Assembly: GCA_038146865.1 (NCBI GenBank) | Contig: JAYQSL010000007.1 | Coordinates: forward strand, 62,001 to 126,000 | Source: GCA-2709075 sp038146865 | Lineage (GTDB): Bacteria > Pseudomonadota > Alphaproteobacteria > MPNO01 > UBA2964 | Length of the DNA stretch: 64,000 nt | Direction of reading: 5' to 3' | In this document: piece after piece, positions 51,825-60,809 of the stretch | Layout of the letters: each line of letters begins with the position of its first letter | Position numbering within the stretch: position 1 is the first letter of the stretch | Notes under the pieces: model-generated | What the model saw: only the letters and a program-made list of their open reading frames with translations | Databases searched by the model: none | Told to the model about the DNA's origin: nothing | Position numbers and translations under genes: made by a program

Positions 51825-53423
51825 TCAGGGGCCATGCCCTGTGCAAAATGGACTTGGGTCCGAGAGGTCCATTTGTCTTCGCGCCAACTGTTCCATCAAG
51901 TCAGCGCGGATCATTTGATAATTTGGATCAGCCCATAAATTGTCGAACTCATTTGGATCTCTTTCCAAATCATAAAGTTCACCCCAATCAGCGCAGCTAT
52001 AAATTGATAGTCGATATCTCTCAGTGATGAGCGATCTAACTTTGTAATGTGGAGGGAAACCCATCAAACTCCGCCTCTGATCTTCCTCAATGACCAAAGA
52101 GTCGTAAGCGTCTTTCCCATCGGCAATATCAGTAAGTGATTTCCCTTGCATGCCCCAATATGGTTCCAAACCTGCTCGATCTAGAATTGTCCGAGCGATA
52201 TCTAAAGTCCCTCCTAGCGCGTCGGTTTTTTGACCCTTATTTGTACGGTTTGGGTCAGCCCAAACAAAGGGCACACGGATCAAACCTTGATAGTGAATGG
52301 CTCCCTTCAGAAGCAGTTGATGGTCTCCCATGTAATCACCGTGATCTGTTGTAAAGATAACGATGGTATTTTCCGCAAGCCCTAGGTCCTCGAGCCTGCC
52401 CAAGGTCTTTCCTATTGCATCATCAATCATGGTGATTGCCCCATAATTATGGGCGATGGCACCCCGGGCCTCCTTTTCGGTGCAAGCAAACGACATCACA
52501 CCATCTTTGAACGCCTCACCCGCGTCACGCTTGCCGTGGAGATGGGCGACATGGGGCGGAAGCATGTTTTGAGGATGGTGGAATGCTGCCGGTACAGGTA
52601 TGTCTTTTTGATCATACATATCCCAATATTTTCCGGGCGCCGTAAATGGGTGGTGCGGATCGGGAAATGACATTTGCAGGAAAAATGGTTTTTTATTATT
52701 AGAGAATTTTTCGAGATAGCTAATTGTTTTTTCCTCGACATATGCCGTCGTGTAGAGTTCCTCAGGCACCGCAGTCCTCCAGGCCTGCGGTGCCCATACG
52801 TCAAAGCCCGGCTCTAATGCATTTTCTTTTCCCCTAAGCGACTCAGGATCCGAGTGCCTTTCAGAGAACCACCTGAGATAGTCCCCACCCGCGGTATCTC
52901 CATGGTGGATTACCAGTGAAACATCTTCGAAACCGTAAAAGGGGAGGTGTAGATCAAAATCCCTATTTTCCCATGTTTTGGGCAACTCTTGATCATAATT
53001 TCCATCCGCCCAAAAATTCTTCCTTGCCTCTGACAGATCGACTGGTGGTTGAAGCTTATTTGGATCAGGGTTCTTGAGACCCATTTCTAGAGGCCTCGCA
53101 GAAATATTTTGCAGATGCGATTTTCCCGCCAAAGCCGTTTGGTATCCCCCGGCCAAAAGTATATCCGTAAACGTCGTATTTAGCATGGATAAGGGCTGCC
53201 CATTTTGTTTAACGCCATGTAATGACGGCATTCTGCCGGTCATTAATGTCGCCCGATTTGGCATGCATATGGGACAGGAGACATAAAACCTATTGAATTG
53301 GGTTCCGCGTGCAGATAAACCATCGATGTTTGGTGTCCGAACGATATCGTTGCCATAGCAACCCAGATGATCGGCGCGATGTTGGTCCGTGATAATCAAT
53401 AAAAAATTTGGGCGATCCTGCAT
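51825..53423 (-). CDS. Sulfatase / alkaline-phosphatase superfamily hydrolase (no. 2)
   Basis: A 532-residue paralogue of sulfatase no. 1. ATG at 53423 is chosen over the adjacent GTG because GAGG lies five bases before it. Cys53 in CMPNR is the formylglycine site; ITDQHRADHLG and TTDHGDYMGDHQLLLK are the metal sites. Like no. 1 it has no signal peptide. The two share nearly identical blocks throughout, so they arose by duplication or paired acquisition. It is the last gene of the amidase-hyuA-hyuB-MFS operon. Confidence 0.87.
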   Translation of the reverse strand: MQDRPNFLLIITDQHRADHLGCYGNDIVRTPNIDGLSARGTQFNRFYVSCPICMPNRATLMTGRMPSLHGVKQNGQPLSMLNTTFTDILLAGGYQTALAGKSHLQNISARPLEMGLKNPDPNKLQPPVDLSEARKNFWADGNYDQELPKTWENRDFDLHLPFYGFEDVSLVIHHGDTAGGDYLRWFSERHSDPESLRGKENALEPGFDVWAPQAWRTAVPEELYTTAYVEEKTISYLEKFSNNKKPFFLQMSFPDPHHPFTAPGKYWDMYDQKDIPVPAAFHHPQNMLPPHVAHLHGKRDAGEAFKDGVMSFACTEKEARGAIAHNYGAITMIDDAIGKTLGRLEDLGLAENTIVIFTTDHGDYMGDHQLLLKGAIHYQGLIRVPFVWADPNRTNKGQKTDALGGTLDIARTILDRAGLEPYWGMQGKSLTDIADGKDAYDSLVIEEDQRRSLMGFPPHYKVRSLITERYRLSIYSCADWGELYDLERDPNEFDNLWADPNYQMIRADLMEQLARRQMDLSDPSPFCTGHGP

Positions 53424-53483
53424 CACTACCTCACAACTTTATATTCTTTCAAAGCCTACACATCTTATTGGGAGGGTATAGCT

Positions 53484-54755
53484 CTATTTTGAAATTGCTG
53501 GCGTACGAAAGCCCAGATAGACGACGAAGAGCCACGCAACACACAAACCTACAGCAGTTGCCGCGAAACCATTCTCATAGCCCCAATAGTCTACAGCTGC
53601 GCCAGCTGCAGGCGGAATGATCACGCCGCCCAGACGATTAACGGTCTGTCTCAGCCCAACAACTGAACCCTGCAAGTCTCTGCCGACCGAACGAGCCTGA
53701 ACAGCGAATAAAATGGGTTGGGACACCCCTTGGATGAAGCCCCTAATGAATTGGGCGAGTAAAAGCGAGATAAAAATAGCCCAACCAAAATAATTTGGAA
53801 TGGAGGCAAAAATTGGCGTCGAAAGTATAAGAGCTAAACCAACAAACGTTGAAATTATAAGGGTGCCACGCGGGTCAAAACTTCGCATTGCATTGCCCGA
53901 GAAAAGGGAACCAATTCCAGCTCCAATCTCAGATGCGCTAAACAAAATAGCAAGTTTTGTTGCTGTGAAGCCGAGATCTTCGACAAAGTTAACATAAACT
54001 GAAGTTTGCAGGTTATAGGCAGAATTACGAACAAAGATTGCCGCAGTCGTGAACGCCACTGCCGGGATTGCCGTAAGCGCAAAACACTGAAGGTAATCTG
54101 AAACTCGGGGCAAAAGATCAGGTAAAGTTAAAGGTCTCTTAACATAGGAACTCTGATCCGTCTCTGCTCTAATTTCCTCTGCTGTTTGTTGCTCAGGCGC
54201 AAACCAGAGGCATAAAAACCCCAACACCGCCCAAAAAACTCCAAATGTAAATGCAGCTATTACGCCTCCTGCGAAGTCCCATACCAGTCCTGCGATGAAA
54301 GGTGCAGCCGACGTGCCGATACGCGCGTAAAAACTAAAGCGTCCCAGAAATTCAGCATCACCTTTGGATACTTGTGCGCTCAGAGTGAGGGCGCCCGCCC
54401 AAACGATTGAAATCGCACCTCCCACAGTCATCTGCATTAGAAATAAAGCCCAAAAACTGCTCATGAAGGGAAAGAATGCTCCCCCAATAATCACGAGACC
54501 AATAAAGACGAGGCTTACACGACGCGTGCCAAATCTGTCCATCAGGACACCGCAATGGATGGAAAATACAAGTGCTACGTAGCCACGCGCACTTATAATA
54601 AGACCGACATCAGTGGCGGAAAAGTTAAGAGAGCGCGCTGCATACCAACTTATAAGAAACACAAATAAGTCGATCATCCCCATGCTAAATAGCCCGAACC
54701 CATATACGGGTATTAGCTTATTAGAGGAGGGCACCTTTTCAGAAAATTCAGCCAT
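53484..54755 (-). CDS. Major facilitator superfamily transporter
   Basis: A 423-residue protein with about 12 membrane helices in two halves; the loop GVLMDRFGTRRVSLV between helices 2 and 3 is the MFS signature. It overlaps hyuB by 8 bases (the start ATG lies in the hyuB stop region), so it is translated with it. It should import, or export, the compound handled by the hydantoinase-like enzyme and the amidase. The substrate is unknown. Confidence 0.88.
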   Translation of the reverse strand: MAEFSEKVPSSNKLIPVYGFGLFSMGMIDLFVFLISWYAARSLNFSATDVGLIISARGYVALVFSIHCGVLMDRFGTRRVSLVFIGLVIIGGAFFPFMSSFWALFLMQMTVGGAISIVWAGALTLSAQVSKGDAEFLGRFSFYARIGTSAAPFIAGLVWDFAGGVIAAFTFGVFWAVLGFLCLWFAPEQQTAEEIRAETDQSSYVKRPLTLPDLLPRVSDYLQCFALTAIPAVAFTTAAIFVRNSAYNLQTSVYVNFVEDLGFTATKLAILFSASEIGAGIGSLFSGNAMRSFDPRGTLIISTFVGLALILSTPIFASIPNYFGWAIFISLLLAQFIRGFIQGVSQPILFAVQARSVGRDLQGSVVGLRQTVNRLGGVIIPPAAGAAVDYWGYENGFAATAVGLCVAWLFVVYLGFRTPAISK

Positions 54756-56412
54756 TCCACCCGTAGTCGCGTCTTGCAGCTTCTTCGGTTAGGTAGCCCT
54801 CTGATATATCGTGTTCTATGGACTTTTTCGGCCGGCTCTTAGGATCTCCATATCCGCCTCCGCCAGCGCCATTTAGCTTAAATATTGTGCCCTTTTCAAT
54901 TTTAAGTCGGCATGTTGATGGCATCACTTGCGCGTCCTTTGAGTCTGGGTGGAGGATAAATTGGCTGAAACCGCCAGACTTGCCTCCCTGCAGTCCTTTC
55001 GGTGCTTCAATTGCCCGATCAGAGCGATAGACAAGTTCTGCAGGCTCTAGAGCCTCATATTCCCTAGCAAAGTTAAGTCCCCCCCTATATCTGCCGGCCC
55101 CTCCCGAATCTGGGGTAAGCTCAAATTTTCTTATTCGGCAGGGAAACTCTGTCTCTATGATCTCAATTGGAGCTGCGAACAAATTTGCAAGATGGGGCGT
55201 TGCCCCGGAAGTTCCGTCTCCATTTGGACCGGCTCCGTAGGCCGATCCGAAAATTTCATATTGATTACCCCGCTTCGGTTTTGTTTTGCCCTGCCACGCA
55301 ACAATGATTGAACCGCCGCTTCCCCCGCAATGCGCTATTGACCGTCCGGGCATAAGTGGGTCCATGGCTTCTAAAATGACATCGACTAATTTTTGACAAC
55401 ACTTCATGTAGGAAGAGCAGGGTCTCGGCGGGTCCGCATTTACGACTGAGTTTTTTCTAAAGGTAAATGAAATCAGGTCACGGATACCGTCGCTATATCT
55501 CAAGTCAGGATCAAGTAATCCAATCAGGCTATAATAGACAGCTGCTTCGACCATACCGATACGGAGGTTAACCGGTCCTTTGGTTTGATCATCGCATCCT
55601 GAAAAGTCGAAATGGAGACGCCCGTTGGTTGCTTTGATCTTTACATGTAATTTGACCTGTTTATTTAGCTCTACGCCGTCATGATCAAGAAAACCCTGCG
55701 CCTCGGATTCGCCTTCTGGTAGGGTGGAAAGAGCGCTTGCGAATTCCAAAGTTGATGCTTCAATCATTTGATCCATAGCGCCAATTAGGACGTCCGCACC
55801 AAACCGCTCACAAATTTTTTGAATTTGTTCCCGCCCTATTCTGGTCACGCCAATTTGCCCTGCAATGTCCCCTTGAACGACGTAGGGGGCTCTTGTGTTT
55901 GCGGAAATTAGCCTTTCAATATCCGGGATGGCCTTGCCTCGGTGATGAATTCTAACCGGCGGAAGCAGCATGCCCTCTTGGTAAAGTTCAGTAGCGGACC
56001 CAAAAGTACTGCCCGGAACAGTCCCTCCGACATCGGCTTTGTGGGCAATAGTACAGGCGAAGGCAACGAGCTTACCAGAATGAAAGATAGGTGCGACAAA
56101 GCCCATATCCGATGCATGAGGCAGATTGGCATCATACGGGTGGTTCGATACAAATACATCGCCATCTTGAAGGGCGTCTTCTCCGTAAAGCTGCAATATT
56201 CGTTGCACGTAATGAAAGTAAACCGGTGAATGAAAAAACATCCACGGTGAAACTAAAAGTCTTCCCTGGCGGTCTACAATTGCACAGGAAAAGTCTCTTG
56301 ATTCCCTCACAATCGTTGAATAACCCGAGCGATAAAAATGGTAGTCCATCTCTTCCATGATGCTTGAAATGCGATTTCGAAGAAGTTCTACCGTTATTGG
56401 ATCAACCTTCAT
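54748..56412 (-). CDS. hyuB: Hydantoinase B / oxoprolinase-type subunit
   Basis: A 554-residue subunit of the HyuB/N-methylhydantoinase B family. It begins VDPITVELLRNRISSIMEEM and carries VSNHPYDANLPHASD and the C-terminal RGGLNFAREYEAL. With HyuA it forms an ATP-dependent amide-ring hydrolase (hydantoinase, 5-oxoprolinase) or, in related acetone and acetophenone systems, a carboxylase; the present pair cannot be told apart by eye. The ATG overlaps the restored hyuA frame as ATGA. Confidence 0.9.
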   Translation of the reverse strand: MKVDPITVELLRNRISSIMEEMDYHFYRSGYSTIVRESRDFSCAIVDRQGRLLVSPWMFFHSPVYFHYVQRILQLYGEDALQDGDVFVSNHPYDANLPHASDMGFVAPIFHSGKLVAFACTIAHKADVGGTVPGSTFGSATELYQEGMLLPPVRIHHRGKAIPDIERLISANTRAPYVVQGDIAGQIGVTRIGREQIQKICERFGADVLIGAMDQMIEASTLEFASALSTLPEGESEAQGFLDHDGVELNKQVKLHVKIKATNGRLHFDFSGCDDQTKGPVNLRIGMVEAAVYYSLIGLLDPDLRYSDGIRDLISFTFRKNSVVNADPPRPCSSYMKCCQKLVDVILEAMDPLMPGRSIAHCGGSGGSIIVAWQGKTKPKRGNQYEIFGSAYGAGPNGDGTSGATPHLANLFAAPIEIIETEFPCRIRKFELTPDSGGAGRYRGGLNFAREYEALEPAELVYRSDRAIEAPKGLQGGKSGGFSQFILHPDSKDAQVMPSTCRLKIEKGTIFKLNGAGGGGYGDPKSRPKKSIEHDISEGYLTEEAARRDYGWNG

Positions 56413-56529
56413 GTTTTTTGCCTCTCAGCAATGATATTGCCGAAGTCATCGAGATGTGCAGTCCAATGTTCAGGAATTACGGTCGTGGAATCTAACTGCT
56501 CAATGATCGCGGGTCCTGAAATTGTCCTC
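56409..56529 (-). pseudogene. hyuA: Out-of-frame C-terminal tail of hyuA
   Basis: Read in the shifted frame, about 38 residues match the usual HyuA C-terminus: TISGPAIIEQLDSTTVIP, then HWTAHLDDFGNIIAE and a TGA at 56409-56411 that overlaps the hyuB ATG. The junction falls at GAGGACAAT; a lost AC dinucleotide would restore the family spacing of Leu-x-x-x-x-x-Ile ahead of the GPAIIE motif. It may be a sequencing error, a recent mutation or recoding. Confidence 0.75.
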
Positions 56530-58482
56530 AGAGGTAAGCCTCTCACGTTGATAAACCATAGTGTCCAAGGTCTGAACTCCATCAAAAGTAACCTCTCGGC
56601 TCGAAACTTTCTTTGAGATGTCTAAAATCTTATCGGTTTCCCAGTGCGCTTGTTTTTTAACTGGAACAGAAACGCGAACTCTATAGCTGACCAGCTCAAT
56701 GATCTGGTCGCGTGCCGAATGTCCATGCTGTTTATGATGTATCTCGTGGAATCGCTCGGCTATTTCATTAATTACATCTTTCGACATTTCTGCATTTGAG
56801 AGACCCTCAAGCGGCGTCCGTATTTCGTAGCCTTGTCCGGCATACCGCAAATCGACTTCCCGAATAAATACACGTTTTTCACCCTCAAGCCCCTCATCTC
56901 TAAGTTCTTCATCGGCCTTTCCTTCAAGAAACTTAAACTTCTCTTCGGCTTTTTCGGGTTCTAGTTCCTCTAAATTGACAAGGTCAGATTGTATGTAGTC
57001 GTGGATAATATCGGCGCACAGGAGCCCCAAGGCAGAAAACGCTCCAGGGTTCGGTGGTATTAAAACTCTGGGTATATCCAATTCTTCTGCGACCATTGCG
57101 GCATGAACTGGGCCGGCTCCACCGAAGGGAACAAGTGTGAAGTTTTTAAGATCTATTACTTTCTTAGCCGCTTGGACTCTTATTTCATCCGCCATTCGAG
57201 CATTAATTAAGCGGACAATTCCCGCGGCAGCTTCTTTTGTGGTGATGCCCATGGGGCCGGCGATTTGGCTATCAATTGCTTCCTCAGTCGCGTCAATGGA
57301 AAGGATTGTCTCACCGCCCAGAAGGAATTTTGGGTTCAAAAATCCGCATATTAGATCGGCATCTGTGACCGTGGCCTGAGTGCCCCCTTTACGGTAAGCA
57401 ACAGGGCCTGGGTCAGCGCCTGCACTGTCGGGGCCAACACTAATAAGTCCTGAAACTCCCAATCTGGCGATTGTTCCTCCGCCGGCGGAGATAGTGCTAA
57501 TATCAAAAGCGGGAATGTCCATTCTTCTTGCGTCTATGGCACCCTCTGTTACCTCAAGAGGTCGGGCGTTACTGATAAAAGCGATATCACAGCTTGTGCC
57601 GCCCATATCCATAGTAACAAGGTGCGGATTATTCTGTTTTTGCCCCAGGATGAATGCAGTAGCTTGGACCCCAGCAGCTGGCCCCGACAACAATGTATGT
57701 ACGCTCTTACCTCCTGCAGCCCCTGTCTTAAGGGGCATAACACCCCCATTGGATTGCATTAGGAATCGACGAGGCGTAGTCACGCCCAGCTTCAATAGAC
57801 CCCTATCCAAATCGTTGGTGTATTTAGCTAATACGGGTTCGAGGTATGCATTTAAAAGAGTGGTCGAAAGACGCGGCCATTCCCGGATCCGAGGGAGTAC
57901 CTTTGATGAGAGCGAAATGAAAGCGTTAGGAATTTCCTGCTCCAAAATCTCTCGCGTCCGAATCTCATGCCGATCGTTCATGTAGGAAAATAGAAATGAG
58001 ACAGCAATGGACTCGATGCCAGCCGATTTGAATGATTTTGCGGCGATGCGGATTGCTTCTTCATCAAGGGCCTCAAGTTCATTACCCTCAAAATCTAACC
58101 GACCAGCAATTTCATGGGTCATGGATTGCGAGACAAGAGGTGGCGGACGACGAAAGTTTAGATCAAATTGATTGCCTTCTCTTGCTTGAGTTTGCACCTC
58201 TTGGACTGCCCTAAATCCTCGCGTTATTAGCAATCCAATTTTGCTTCCCTTAAGTTCTAGAAGCGCGTTAGTGGTCACGGTAGTCCCATGGCCAAAAAAA
58301 CTAATCTCCTCGGAGGAGACACCTCGCGAGAGAAATCTCGAGATACCTTCCATCACAGCTAAGGATGGATTGGAGGGAGTACTGGCAACTTTTTCTATAA
58401 ATAATTTGCCTGAACGAGTTTCTGTAAGGACAAGGTCGGTGTGGGTCCCACCAATATCCACCCCTAGGCGGTATTCAGCCAA
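56500..58482 (-). CDS. hyuA: Hydantoinase A / oxoprolinase-type subunit, C-terminus frameshifted
   Basis: A 660-residue ASKHA-fold ATPase subunit. The N-terminal phosphate-binding motif is VDIGGTHTDL, with TMDMGGTSCDIA as phosphate loop 2. The start is TTG with AGGCGA ahead; no ATG fits. The open frame stops at 56500 after TSEDNFRTRDH, but the family C-terminus (GPAIIEQLDSTTVIP and on) is found just downstream in another frame, ending in ATGA with hyuB. A two-base loss near 56521-56529 best explains it; an added base would also. See the separate tail entry. Confidence 0.85.
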   Translation of the reverse strand: MAEYRLGVDIGGTHTDLVLTETRSGKLFIEKVASTPSNPSLAVMEGISRFLSRGVSSEEISFFGHGTTVTTNALLELKGSKIGLLITRGFRAVQEVQTQAREGNQFDLNFRRPPPLVSQSMTHEIAGRLDFEGNELEALDEEAIRIAAKSFKSAGIESIAVSFLFSYMNDRHEIRTREILEQEIPNAFISLSSKVLPRIREWPRLSTTLLNAYLEPVLAKYTNDLDRGLLKLGVTTPRRFLMQSNGGVMPLKTGAAGGKSVHTLLSGPAAGVQATAFILGQKQNNPHLVTMDMGGTSCDIAFISNARPLEVTEGAIDARRMDIPAFDISTISAGGGTIARLGVSGLISVGPDSAGADPGPVAYRKGGTQATVTDADLICGFLNPKFLLGGETILSIDATEEAIDSQIAGPMGITTKEAAAGIVRLINARMADEIRVQAAKKVIDLKNFTLVPFGGAGPVHAAMVAEELDIPRVLIPPNPGAFSALGLLCADIIHDYIQSDLVNLEELEPEKAEEKFKFLEGKADEELRDEGLEGEKRVFIREVDLRYAGQGYEIRTPLEGLSNAEMSKDVINEIAERFHEIHHKQHGHSARDQIIELVSYRVRVSVPVKKQAHWETDKILDISKKVSSREVTFDGVQTLDTMVYQRERLTSEDNFRTRDH

Positions 58483-58500
58483 TTTAGGTCGCCTATTTTG

Positions 58501-59886
58501 CTAGTTATGATCGAGTATATCTGAGGCTATCCAGCGAGCAGCCGCTACTAAGGCCTCATCTCTGTGTCGCATGCCCTGCAGCTGGACTCCAGTCGGCATG
58601 CCGTCAACCTTAAGAAGCGGAAGCGAAATTGCCGGCATACCAATTATTGAGGATGCCTCATTATATATTGCGCTCCCCTGATCCATTCCTATCGGACCTG
58701 GGCCGGGAGAAGCTAAGGTTATCATGCCGTCACAACGATTTGCCAACTCATCGTGCATGTGTCGCCAATGTTCTCTCTTTACGAGGGCTTGGCGATATTC
58801 GGCTTGCGTGAGCCCTCTGCCCTCCTCAACGCCTTTCTTTAGACGAGGAGGAATTTTATCGGCGTCATAGTCTAAGTATTGGTACATTGGAAATCGCATT
58901 TCGAAGCGATAAAGTTGTCGCCACATCTCAGGCGATTGAGCTGTTTCAGTTTCGTAGGCTTCGATAGCTGGATCATCGCTCCGCCGATACAGTTCAATGC
59001 CAGAATTTTCTAAATGCGTCAGAACTTTATTGAATTCTTGTTTGGTCTGGCTATCAGTTTCTTCCCAGCCAGCTGTTTCTAATACGATCAGCCTCTCTGG
59101 TTTTCGAGGTGTTGGCGGCAATCGGCCTCCATAGAGACCAGGATGTCCGGGGTCACCGCCTGCATTCTCCGAAATATATCGGGCAACGATCCACATATCT
59201 TCCAAAGATCCAGCGATCACGCCCAGATGGTCCATAGTCTCGGCCGCCGAGTAAGTTCCCTGTCGATTCAAGGCGCCAAATGTTCCTTTCAGGCCATAGA
59301 CGCCGCAGAAACTTGATGGTCGGATTGTGGAGCCCCTGCCGTGCGTTCCAAGTCCACAGGGTATCATGGTTGATCCCACCCCGGCGCAGGTGCCTGACGA
59401 AGAACCACCTGGTGTCCTCCTGAGGTCGAAAGGATTTCTTGTTTCTGCAGGATCTCCCCCACCAAAAGTGATCGTGACGGTTTTTCCAATGATAATCGCA
59501 CCGCCCTTTCGTAAAAAATAGACGGACGCGGCATCCCTTATGGGCTGATTACCGCGAAAAAGATCGCTATTGTACTCGGTCGGCATGTCAGCGGTTTCTA
59601 TTAGATCTTTGATACCGATAGGCATCCCATCAACCAAAGATAGCGGTTTACCGGCTTTATAACGTTCTGTGGACTCATCCGCTGCTTTTCTGGCTGCGTC
59701 AGTATTAAGGTAGGCCCAAGCTTTGACCTCGGTTTCTAATCGTTCAATAACTTCAAGGCAGCGTTCCAGATAGTCTCGTGGGGTGTCTCTACCCTCTAAA
59801 AAATTCTGTCTGTGATCATAGAATGTTCGTAACTTCCAAGTTCTTGGGTCGTAAGAACCTATCCCTTTTGCTGGTTCAGAGGTCAT
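58501..59886 (-). CDS. Amidase signature family protein (no. 2)
   Basis: A 461-residue amidase with the triad Lys93 (GIKDL), Ser162 (GGSSSGT) and Ser186 (HGRGSTIRP), spaced as in no. 1. HGRGSTIRPS replaces the usual QTGGS, so the oxyanion loop differs. It probably hydrolyses the carbamoyl or amide product from HyuAB (inference). GGGAGC precedes the ATG. It is the first gene of the amidase-hyuA-hyuB-MFS-sulfatase operon and is divergent from an SDR gene. Confidence 0.87.
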   Translation of the reverse strand: MTSEPAKGIGSYDPRTWKLRTFYDHRQNFLEGRDTPRDYLERCLEVIERLETEVKAWAYLNTDAARKAADESTERYKAGKPLSLVDGMPIGIKDLIETADMPTEYNSDLFRGNQPIRDAASVYFLRKGGAIIIGKTVTITFGGGDPAETRNPFDLRRTPGGSSSGTCAGVGSTMIPCGLGTHGRGSTIRPSSFCGVYGLKGTFGALNRQGTYSAAETMDHLGVIAGSLEDMWIVARYISENAGGDPGHPGLYGGRLPPTPRKPERLIVLETAGWEETDSQTKQEFNKVLTHLENSGIELYRRSDDPAIEAYETETAQSPEMWRQLYRFEMRFPMYQYLDYDADKIPPRLKKGVEEGRGLTQAEYRQALVKREHWRHMHDELANRCDGMITLASPGPGPIGMDQGSAIYNEASSIIGMPAISLPLLKVDGMPTGVQLQGMRHRDEALVAAARWIASDILDHN

Positions 59887-59962
59887 TTAAAGCTCCCTTT
59901 GAGTATTTATTTAGTGATCACCAAAAACCTTCGTTTTTAACGGTCTGGCCCATGAGTTTGTA

Positions 59963-59981
59963 ATTTTGTAGTCTACAAAAT
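59963..59981. promoter_or_regulatory. 19-bp perfect palindrome in the amidase/SDR divergent promoter
   Basis: ATTTTGTAG-T-CTACAAAAT is a perfect 9+1+9 inverted repeat, 20 bases before the SDR ATG, in the 115-base divergent region; GTGATCAC (59914-59921) is a second, smaller palindrome closer to the amidase gene. The TGTAnnnTACA-like core resembles operators of GntR-family regulators. No GntR gene is in the window. Confidence 0.5.
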
Positions 59982-60001
59982 AAACAGGGGAGCGAAAACC
60001 T

Positions 60002-60763
60002 ATGGGAAGCAGTCTTGAGGGTATGGTCGCGCTCGTTACCGGATCGGGCCGTGGCATGGGACGCAGTCACGCTGGTTTGCTGGCGGAGAGAGGGGCGGAT
60101 GTAATTGTGCATGATATCAATCCTGACTCTGTTGCAGAAACGGCGGAGTTGGTTCGCAGTAATGGCAGGCGAGCTGGTCAAATTATTGCCGATGTCAGAA
60201 ATGTGGGAGAATTTACAGCAAAAATTTCAGAACAAGAGCTTGAACTCGGTAAGATTGATATTTTGGTCAATAACGCAGGTGTAAGTGGCAACAAGCTCGC
60301 AGTAGAAGACATTACCGAGGAGATTTATAACAATCTATTTGATATCCAGGTGCGCGGGTCTTTTTTTGCTGTCCAAGCTGTTTTGCCTGGGATGAAATCC
60401 CGAAAATACGGGAAAATAATTAATATTTCTTCCATTTACGCGATGGGTGGCAGTTCGTTCGCAAGCCATTATGCGGCAGCGAAGTCCGCGCTTTCCGGTT
60501 TCACTAAGAGTTGGGCTAGAGAATTTGCGCCTTGGAAAATCTGCTGCAATGCGGTGGCGCCAGGTTTTATACTTACAGATATGACGCGGGGAAGTAACTC
60601 TGATCAAATGCTGGAAAATCGTTCTAAGGCTATGCCTCTCGGTCGCTTTACCGAACCGCTAGAAATATCATATGCCGTGGCTTGGCTTGCCTCGAGAGAG
60701 TGCGACATGGTTACAGGCCAGGTCATTAGCCCCAATTCGGGAGAGGTGATTGTTGGGTATTAG
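60002..60763 (+). CDS. Short-chain dehydrogenase/reductase
   Basis: A 253-residue classical SDR with intact motifs: TGSGRGMG cofactor site, NNAGVSG, IINISSIYAM with Ser, and YAAAK with Tyr and Lys. It should oxidise or reduce a hydroxy/keto group with NAD(P)(H). GGGGAG precedes the ATG. It is followed 46 bases later by the CoA-ligase gene, probably in one transcript controlled by the 19-bp palindrome upstream. Confidence 0.88.
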   Translation: MGSSLEGMVALVTGSGRGMGRSHAGLLAERGADVIVHDINPDSVAETAELVRSNGRRAGQIIADVRNVGEFTAKISEQELELGKIDILVNNAGVSGNKLAVEDITEEIYNNLFDIQVRGSFFAVQAVLPGMKSRKYGKIINISSIYAMGGSSFASHYAAAKSALSGFTKSWAREFAPWKICCNAVAPGFILTDMTRGSNSDQMLENRSKAMPLGRFTEPLEISYAVAWLASRECDMVTGQVISPNSGEVIVGY

Positions 60764-60809
60764 AACCAATAGGTAGTGGGTCTAGAAATTTTTTTCCAAG
60801 GATTAAGTT

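Noticed and set aside
57494..57985. Plus-strand 163-codon open frame inside hyuA
   Set aside because: It is antisense to a conserved gene, has no ribosome site and no recognisable domain.
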